Assembly (NCBI GenBank): GCA_050945515.1
Contig: JBMNTB010000002.1
Location: forward strand, 76,055-140,054
Source: UBA1046 sp050945515
GTDB lineage: Bacteria > Bacillota > Clostridia > Saccharofermentanales > DTU023
DNA length: 64,000 nt
Direction: 5' to 3'
This document shows, one piece after another, positions 58,449 to 64,000 of the stretch. How positions within the stretch are numbered: position 1 is the first letter of the stretch; each line of letters opens with the position of its first letter. Under the pieces are notes generated by a model. That model did no database searches, was not told the DNA's origin, and saw only the letters and a list, made by a program, of their open reading frames with translations. Made by a program: the position numbers and the translations under genes.

Positions 58449-60167
58449 ATGCGTTTAGCAAAGAAGAAGTTTCGTTTATTAGCCCTACTTTTAATTCTAG
58501 TTATGGCGTTCAGTTTGGTGGGCTGTGACAAGACCAAGACCACCGACAGCAGCGGGGCTAACATCACATCCGCAGATGAGGCGGAAGAGACATCCACATC
58601 CGCAGATGAGGCGGAAAAGGCATCCACATCTGTCACAGAAAAACAGCAGGTTCAAGAAACCAAAACATCAGAGACAGAGGAACCTAGTCGCACAGCTGAG
58701 GATATGATCGTCATAGCCGGTGCTCGTAATCTGGTGCCCGGCTTGGAGGATGTCTACTACTCAAATAACCGTCTAGGTACCTGGGAGGGTCTCATTTCCA
58801 TTGACGAAAATGGCGAGCCTCTTGGCGTGTTGGCCGAGAGTTGGGAACGTAATGAGGATGCTACGGTTTGGACCTTCCACCTTCGCCAGGGCGTCAAATT
58901 TCAAAATGGAGAAGATTTCAACGCTGATGTGGTGGTAGAGAACTTTAAGCGCTACCAACTAATGGAAACCGGCACTTCTGGTTTCACAACCTTTAAGGTT
59001 CACGAACTCTATCCCGGCCTCATTGGTTGTGAGAAAGTAGACGACTACACTGTTGAGGTTAGCTTTACTGAGTCCATTCCCCGGCTATTGTTCAATATGA
59101 AAGACTTCGCTAGCTGTATATTCTATCCTGGGTCCTGGGACACCACCACTGGTTATTTCACGGAACAGCCTGTAGGCACTGGCGCCTACATGATCAAGGA
59201 GATCAAGGAAGATGAGTATGTGATTCTAGAAGCTTTTGCGGACTACTGGAAGGGTCCTGCCAAGACCAAGTATATCCAAGTTCGAACCATTGCTGATCCT
59301 CAGACCCGATATGCTGCCCTGGACAGCGAGGAGATCATGGGTGTTCTAGACCTTGGCGCCATGCCTGCTGCCCTAGCTGATGAGCTGCTGAAAGATGAGC
59401 GTTTTGCTATGGCCTCCCACACATCTACCATTACTCATATGATGCTTCTCAAGGGGGAAGGCACGAAGTTTTCAGACAAGCGACTCCGCCAGGCTGTGAG
59501 CATGGCTATTGACCGTCAGATGATTGTAGACCAACTGTGGAATGGCTACGCTAAGCCTACACAGAACCTTATCAATCGCATGTGTCCCGATTGGGTGGAA
59601 TTGCCGGTTATTTACGACATGGACCAGGCTAAAGAACTAGCAAAAGAAGTTCTAGGTGAGGAGCGCATCCCCTTAGAAATGTATACCCGATCCCTGTATT
59701 TAGACCGTGGTCCCTATAAGGAAATGATGGAGTACATTCAAGCCCAAATCGCCCAACTCGGCATTGATGCCACCGTCAACATCATCGACTCAGCTACCTA
59801 TAAAGAAATGTCCGCTGCAGGCGAGCTTGGTGCCAACTTTATGACACATGGTATGTCCAATCTCAATGCTTACCACTTTTTGGATATATATATGAGCAGT
59901 GAGGGAACTTACAACAAGGCCCAGCACCTAGCTTATAGCAATCCTAAAGTAGATGAGTTGCTGGCAGAAATGAAGACTACGCTGAATGATGACCGCTTCC
60001 ATGAGTTGGCGGTAGAGTTACAGGAAATCGCGAACGAAGAGTTGCCCATCCTGCCTCTGTTCTACGATACTAGCAATCTAATTTACAACAAGGAACAGAT
60101 CACCGGCTATGAGGACTTTACTCATATGCTCGACTTGAGCCACCTAGCCTGGGTGGATGCGGAATAA
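58449..60167 (+). CDS. Family 5 substrate-binding lipoprotein (Nik/Opp type) under cobalamin riboswitch
   Basis: Exported binding protein of 572 residues. Basic N-terminus, hydrophobic segment and lipobox FSLVGC (Cys at about 24), then a Ser/Thr/Glu-rich linker with a tandem repeat, then the SBP_bac_5 fold (EPLGVLAESWERNED, WTFHLRQGVKFQNGEDF, DKRLRQAVSMAIDRQMI). Proteins of this family bind peptides or nickel/cobalt chelates. The riboswitch argues for a role in cobalamin supply, such as cobalt or a corrinoid-related ligand; this is inference. AGGAGG at 58433-58438 supports ATG 58449; the frame is open upstream into the leader. Codon use is richer in C/G endings than the housekeeping block. 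Confidence 0.88.
   Translation: MRLAKKKFRLLALLLILVMAFSLVGCDKTKTTDSSGANITSADEAEETSTSADEAEKASTSVTEKQQVQETKTSETEEPSRTAEDMIVIAGARNLVPGLEDVYYSNNRLGTWEGLISIDENGEPLGVLAESWERNEDATVWTFHLRQGVKFQNGEDFNADVVVENFKRYQLMETGTSGFTTFKVHELYPGLIGCEKVDDYTVEVSFTESIPRLLFNMKDFASCIFYPGSWDTTTGYFTEQPVGTGAYMIKEIKEDEYVILEAFADYWKGPAKTKYIQVRTIADPQTRYAALDSEEIMGVLDLGAMPAALADELLKDERFAMASHTSTITHMMLLKGEGTKFSDKRLRQAVSMAIDRQMIVDQLWNGYAKPTQNLINRMCPDWVELPVIYDMDQAKELAKEVLGEERIPLEMYTRSLYLDRGPYKEMMEYIQAQIAQLGIDATVNIIDSATYKEMSAAGELGANFMTHGMSNLNAYHFLDIYMSSEGTYNKAQHLAYSNPKVDELLAEMKTTLNDDRFHELAVELQEIANEELPILPLFYDTSNLIYNKEQITGYEDFTHMLDLSHLAWVDAE
58565..58630 (+). repeat. 30-bp tandem repeat in the lipoprotein linker
   Basis: Two units (58565-58594 and 58595-58624) plus a partial third. 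The core CACATCCGCAGATGAGGCGG is identical in both. They encode TSADEAE(E/K) copies in the flexible segment behind the lipid anchor. Confidence 0.9.
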
Positions 60168-60184
60168 CGTTTTTTCCATTAGCA

Positions 60185-60217
60185 GACGGCGCCGGAAGCC
60201 TCCGTTTCGGCGCCGTC
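60185..60217 (+). other. GC-rich intercistronic hairpin
   Basis: GACGGCGCCG (60185-60194) pairs perfectly with CGGCGCCGTC (60208-60217). No T-run follows, so it is more likely an mRNA processing or stabilising element between the binding-protein and permease genes than a full terminator. Confidence 0.7.
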
Positions 60218-60238
60218 ACTTAAGCTAGGAGGTTCTCT

Positions 60239-61189
60239 GTGAACGATACACTCCGATATATCATGACAAAGATTTTCTTGGCAATTCCAATATTAATTGG
60301 TATCACTCTCTTAGCTTTTGGTTTGGGTCTGATTGCACGGGGCGATCCGGCTCTCGCCCGATTGACTGTCGATCCCGATTACATTCCCACGGAGGAGGAA
60401 GTTCAGGCGCTGCGGGAAGAGATGGGTCTTACTGATCCGATCTTCATTCAGTACGGACGCTGGATTTCAGGGGTGGTCAAGGGCGACCTGGGTGAATCAT
60501 ATCTTGACGATAAGCCAGTTCTGAGCGAGATGCTTCGCCTGTTGCCAAACACACTGCTACTTAGCTTTATGTCCTTAACACTCATTGTAGTGCTGGGTCT
60601 TCTTGGTGGAATTCTGTTAGTAGTATTTCAAGATAGGCTCTTTGATGTTATAGGAAGGATTCTATCAATTTTCATAATGTCTGTGCCTGGATTTTGCTTG
60701 GCATATTTTATGATCTGGATCTTTGCCCAAAAGCTAAAGCTATTGCCCACCAGCGGCACAGAGCCTATGACAGCCTTCATCATGCCGTGCTTAGCTTTGG
60801 CTTTAAGCTCTGCCTGCTTAGTGGCCCGGCTGCTCCGTTCTTCTATTTTGGGAGAACTTGTGCAGGATTATGCCCTCACAGCGCGAGCTAAGGGTCTTCG
60901 GAAAAGCCAACTTGTTTTTAGGCATACCTTGCGTAACGCACTGACGCCATCAGTTACTCATATTGCCAATGTTTTTGGCGGTTTCCTCGGGGGATCCATG
61001 ATTACGGAGTCTATCTTTTCTATCCCCGGAATCGGCACCTATGCTTTGACGGCAATTAACAACCGAGACTATACCGCTATCCAAGGCTATGTGCTCTTTA
61101 CTGGATTTGCCTTTGTCTTGGTTTGCCTGTTGTCGGACCTCATTTGCTCGTACCTCAACCCGCAAATCAGATTGGGGAGACGGGTATGA
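60239..61189 (+). CDS. ABC transporter permease (NikB/OppB/DppB type)
   Basis: Inner-membrane permease of 316 residues with about six helices. The N-terminal helix (IPILIGITLLAFGLGLIARGDP) with DP and LGLTDPIF-like MGLTDPIFIQYGRW is characteristic of DppB/NikB. The coupling loop is YALTARAKGLRKSQLVFRH, followed by RNALTPSV. The start is GTG 60239 with AGGAGG 6-7 bases upstream. It overlaps the next permease gene by 4 bases (ATGA). Confidence 0.92.
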   Translation: MNDTLRYIMTKIFLAIPILIGITLLAFGLGLIARGDPALARLTVDPDYIPTEEEVQALREEMGLTDPIFIQYGRWISGVVKGDLGESYLDDKPVLSEMLRLLPNTLLLSFMSLTLIVVLGLLGGILLVVFQDRLFDVIGRILSIFIMSVPGFCLAYFMIWIFAQKLKLLPTSGTEPMTAFIMPCLALALSSACLVARLLRSSILGELVQDYALTARAKGLRKSQLVFRHTLRNALTPSVTHIANVFGGFLGGSMITESIFSIPGIGTYALTAINNRDYTAIQGYVLFTGFAFVLVCLLSDLICSYLNPQIRLGRRV

Positions 61190-62004
61190 AAAAAGTTCTT
61201 TTTTATTGTGCATTAACAATACTGATAGCCTTCATCTTCATCGGCATTTTTGCCGATTTCATTGCACCAATGGATCCAGATGCCATAAATATGGCCAACT
61301 CCTTGGCGTCTCCATCAGCTGAACATTTGCTGGGCACAGATCACTTGGGCAGAGACCTGCTGAGCCGCCTCATTTACGGTAGCCGTTCCTCGGTCTTTAT
61401 TGCTTTCTTTGCCACCGGCTGCACACTGTTACTGGGTCTTACAATCGGACTAGTTTCTGGTTATTTTGGCGGTTGGGCGGATCAGTTGATCCAGGGCATT
61501 GTTAATATTTTTCAAGGCATACCCAGTACGGCCTTTGTGGTGGCTGTCTTAGGACTTCTGGGACCAGGAATTAAAAGCCTGTTGATTGCAATTGTGGTTA
61601 GCTCTTGGGCCAGATTTTCCCGTGTAGTTCGTAACCAGGTTTTGGAAATACGCGAAATGCACTACATTGAAGGTGCCAGAGCCATGGGTGGTAGTAATTT
61701 ATACATCATCCGACGGCACGTGTTACCCAATATTTTGCTACCGCTGCTGGTGCTTATTGCTACGCGTATAGGGTCTACCGTCCTTACTGTAGCTGCCATG
61801 AGTTTTCTGGGGCTGGGTTTGCGTGCTCCTGCTTCAGACTGGGGCATTATGATCAACGATGCCAAACTCTATTTTGTTAACGACTTTCGCGTTTTACTAG
61901 CCCCAGCAGCCTGTTTAACCATGTTTTGCCTCAGTATTAATTTAATTGCTGATTATCTCCGAGACCACTTGGATAACGATGCTGACGCTGCTCAGATATT
62001 ATAG
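61186..62004 (+). CDS. ABC transporter permease (NikC/OppC/DppC type)
   Basis: Second membrane subunit, 272 residues. The N-terminus MKKVLFYCALTILIAFIFIG is followed by DFIAPMDPDAIN and LLGTDHLGRDLLSRLIYGSR, the DppC/NikC signature. The EAA-type loop is YIEGARAMGGSNLYIIRRHV. ATG 61186 overlaps the stop of the first permease; a longer frame upstream in the shadow of that gene is not real. Together the two permeases form the translocation channel. Confidence 0.92.
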   Translation: MKKVLFYCALTILIAFIFIGIFADFIAPMDPDAINMANSLASPSAEHLLGTDHLGRDLLSRLIYGSRSSVFIAFFATGCTLLLGLTIGLVSGYFGGWADQLIQGIVNIFQGIPSTAFVVAVLGLLGPGIKSLLIAIVVSSWARFSRVVRNQVLEIREMHYIEGARAMGGSNLYIIRRHVLPNILLPLLVLIATRIGSTVLTVAAMSFLGLGLRAPASDWGIMINDAKLYFVNDFRVLLAPAACLTMFCLSINLIADYLRDHLDNDADAAQIL

Positions 62005-62017
62005 GGGGAGGCATAGG

Positions 62018-62950
62018 ATGGATATTAGAGTGGAAGATTTGTATGTCCGTTTTGCCACCTTATCTGGTGATATTGAAGCTGTAAACCACGTGGATCTCAC
62101 GTTTTCTCAGGATCAAATTACAGGTCTTATTGGTGAGAGTGGAAGCGGTAAGTCTGTCTTGGGCCTTACCATCATGGGCTTGCTTCAATCTAATGCTACT
62201 GTGGAAGGTCGGATTTTTTTGGGCGAGCGGGAATTGATTTCCCTTAGCGAAAAGGATCTATGTGCAATCCGAGGACGAGAGATCGCCCTCGTAGCCCAGA
62301 ATCCGGCTACGTCCCTTAATCCCAGTCAAAAGGTGGGGCGACAAATTGAGGAGGTCTTTCGTCTAGCTGGAGAAGGTAAGGTGGACAGCACTCGTCGTAC
62401 GCATGAGCTGCTAGAACGCATGGGTTTTTCTGATTCTGAGAGAGTGATGCATTCTTACCCTTTTGAACTCTCTGGCGGAATGTGTCAGCGTATATTGACT
62501 GCCATTGCTGTGGCAGCACACCCTCGCTGGATCATCGCGGATGAGCCGACTAAGGGACTGGATGCTGTGGTGCGAAATCAGGTCTATGATACTTTTTGTA
62601 TGGTCAAAGAACAATATAACGTAAGCCTTATAGTAATAACCCATGACTTATTGTTGGCGCGGAAGTTTTGTGATCAGATAGTTGTTTTGTACAGTGGTCG
62701 TGTATTGGAAATAAATACTGCCCAAGCCATATTTAATAATCCTCGCCATCCGTACACTCAAGGCTTGATCGCTTCGTTGCCACACCTAGGCATGCGTCCT
62801 ATGCCGGGTTTTTCTGCTGCTTTTACCGACCAACCTTCCGGCTGTGTTTTCCATCCAAGGTGTCCCTATGTTGACGAAGAATGCAGAAAAATAGAACCTA
62901 AATTGATTCCAGTTGAAGAGGGGAGTGTGCGTTGTCATCGCTATTCTTGA
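62018..62950 (+). CDS. ABC transporter ATP-binding protein (NikD/OppD/DppD type)
   Basis: First ATPase subunit, 310 residues. Walker A is GESGSGKSV, signature LSGGMCQRILTAIAVA (Cys in place of the usual Arg/Gln), Walker B WIIADEPTKGLD, H-loop ITHD. The C-terminal oligopeptide-type extension holds HPYTQGLIASLP and a cysteine cluster GCVFHPRCPYVDEEC that in DppD/OppD families binds a [4Fe-4S] cluster. GGGGGAG precedes ATG 62018. It overlaps the last gene of the operon. Confidence 0.92.
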   Translation: MDIRVEDLYVRFATLSGDIEAVNHVDLTFSQDQITGLIGESGSGKSVLGLTIMGLLQSNATVEGRIFLGERELISLSEKDLCAIRGREIALVAQNPATSLNPSQKVGRQIEEVFRLAGEGKVDSTRRTHELLERMGFSDSERVMHSYPFELSGGMCQRILTAIAVAAHPRWIIADEPTKGLDAVVRNQVYDTFCMVKEQYNVSLIVITHDLLLARKFCDQIVVLYSGRVLEINTAQAIFNNPRHPYTQGLIASLPHLGMRPMPGFSAAFTDQPSGCVFHPRCPYVDEECRKIEPKLIPVEEGSVRCHRYS

Positions 62951-63713
62951 AGTGAAAAATCTGTCCAAAACTTTTCGCGCTAGCCGGCTCGGCGGAAAGG
63001 TCCACCGGGCGGTTGAGAACGTTTCCTTTGCTATACCTGCTGGCCAGACATACGGCTTGATGGGGGAGTCCGGTTGTGGTAAATCTACGATCGGACGAAT
63101 GATTGTCCGGCTTATTCCGGCTACGAAGGGTCAAGTATTCTTTAGGGGTGCTGACCTTCTAGCCATAAAACAGCGAGCTTTCCGTCCGTACCGACGCCGT
63201 ATCCAGATGCTCTTCCAGCATCCTAGCACTTCGCTCAACCCTCGTATGACAGTGCTGGATAGCTTGCGAGAGCCCTTTCTCCTTCATGACCTACCTGGAC
63301 GCGACTGTATGGATGATAGGATTAGAGAGCATATCGAGTCTTTTGGACTTCAGAGTGAACTGCTGGAGCGGCGGACCTCTCAAGTTAGCGGCGGTCAAAT
63401 CCAACGCATTGTGCTAGCCCGCATCATGCTGCTGGAACCGGAGTTTATTGTGCTAGACGAACCTACTTCCATGCTGGATGTCTCTGTGCAGGCTCAGATG
63501 ATGTTTCTGCTACAAGAACTTCAGGAGCGAAGTGGCGTCTCCTACCTGCTTATCTCCCATGACTTAGATCTTATTCGGCGGTGTAGCCATCGTATTGGAA
63601 TTATGAAAGAAGGGCGGCTTGTTGAGCAGAATGAGACGGAGGCATTGTTCAACGCTCCCAAACAGGCCTATACGCAAGAATTGATTTATAATTTCGAATG
63701 TATGAAAAATTAG
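62925..63713 (+). CDS. ABC transporter ATP-binding protein (NikE/OppF/DppF type)
   Basis: Second ATPase subunit, about 262 residues. Walker A is GESGCGKSTIGR, signature VSGGQIQRIVLAR, Walker B FIVLDEPTSMLD, H-loop LISHD. ILEVKNLSKTF is the family N-terminus. The start is uncertain: GTG 62925 is used here, TTG 62913 is possible; a GAGGGGA motif lies at 62918-62924, close to the former. It overlaps the upstream ATPase by 26 bases. The C-terminus ends AYTQELI plus a short tail and, unlike DppF, lacks the long cysteine-bearing extension. Confidence 0.9.
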   Translation: MCVVIAILEVKNLSKTFRASRLGGKVHRAVENVSFAIPAGQTYGLMGESGCGKSTIGRMIVRLIPATKGQVFFRGADLLAIKQRAFRPYRRRIQMLFQHPSTSLNPRMTVLDSLREPFLLHDLPGRDCMDDRIREHIESFGLQSELLERRTSQVSGGQIQRIVLARIMLLEPEFIVLDEPTSMLDVSVQAQMMFLLQELQERSGVSYLLISHDLDLIRRCSHRIGIMKEGRLVEQNETEALFNAPKQAYTQELIYNFECMKN

Positions 63714-64000
63714 TACAAGCAGTACTTCTACCAAGACTGATCCTGCCTAGACAAGGTGAAGACGTGTTGTTCCAGTCCGTTGCCCCGTAGCCAAAAAATA
63801 ATGCACTGAAAATCACGCCCCCTCGTGGCCAATAAATGGCCTAATAAATAAATGTTGCTTGACAGTAGGGCAAGTTACCTGTCTTTCGTTTGTGGATTAA
63901 GAAACTGGTGCTAAAATCTGTATTTAAGCATGCTATTGATCTTTCTATCACTTAGCCTATAGTCCATAATATTTAGTCCGGTGGACTTGGCAAGATAGCT
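63714..64000. other. Window tail without a visible gene
   Basis: No convincing coding frame, RNA gene or terminator is seen. A TTGACA-like motif occurs near 63859 but has no matching -10 at normal spacing. Confidence 0.5.

Noticed and set aside
1..64000. CRISPR array, prophage or plasmid features
   Set aside because: No regularly spaced repeats, phage structural genes, integrase or replication origin were seen on either strand.

Overview
The window reads as chromosomal DNA of a low-to-moderate GC Firmicute of class Clostridia. This rests on the rny-ymdB pair, the phoH-pgpH-ybeY-era-recO order, dnaG-rpoD-trmK, a SCIFF peptide with its radical SAM maturase beside yajC, PrmA/TrpXYZ-type ABC genes, many short Shine-Dalgarno motifs of the GGAGG type and Gram-positive style intrinsic terminators. 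No genus can be named safely. No phage, plasmid origin or CRISPR array is visible. The only trace of a mobile element is a short Tn3-like transposase remnant near 26.2 kb.

Layout. 0-3.9 kb: histidine degradation (hutH fragment, glutamate formimidoyltransferase, hutI, fchA). 3.9-6.8 kb: a TPP riboswitch and a ThiXYZ-type thiamin-precursor ABC transporter. 6.8-21 kb: a long housekeeping block: RluA-type synthase (minus), RNase Y, YmdB, a family 5 binding lipoprotein, LspA, RluD, two DUF881 proteins, PhoH, PgpH, a fused YbeY-Era protein and RecO. 21-26.3 kb: a DinG/XPD-type helicase, a zinc-ribbon membrane protein, and a GC-rich alkyl-sulfatase-like lipoprotein followed by a transposase remnant. 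26.3-32.3 kb: tRNA-Leu, murD, cca, rpsO, pnp. 32.3-35.3 kb: a three-gene ABC importer on the minus strand behind a leader peptide and terminator that look like a ribosome-mediated attenuator. 35.4-40.1 kb: a HAAS/DUF1700-type membrane protein, a LysR regulator, tRNA-Pro, a DHFR-GNAT-like-MGMT fusion and thyA. 40.1-46.6 kb: yajC, SCIFF and its maturase, dnaG, rpoD, trmK, rnpB. 46.6-57 kb: a Bacteroidetes-type long PurM, YtxH-like proteins, a YfhO protein in frame with a desulfoferrodoxin-like domain, dCMP deaminase, an RluF-type synthase, a two-component system and another RluA. 57-64 kb: tRNA-Pro, a left-handed beta-helix protein, and a cobalamin riboswitch ahead of a five-gene Nik/Opp-type ABC importer.

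How the parts fit. Histidine is cut to glutamate plus formimino-tetrahydrofolate, which FchA returns to the folate pool; the same pool serves ThyA, DHFR and PurM. Vitamin uptake is represented twice and each time sits behind the matching riboswitch class (TPP, cobalamin). RNA turnover is well represented (RNase Y, PNPase, YbeY, RNase P).

The strongest points for a second look are the DHFR-GNAT-MGMT fusion next to thyA, the Phe/Tyr-codon leader peptide upstream of the ABC importer, the YbeY-Era fusion, the YfhO-desulfoferrodoxin junction, and the apparent ATA start codon of RNase Y. All identifications are by eye from motifs and gene order; no database search was run.
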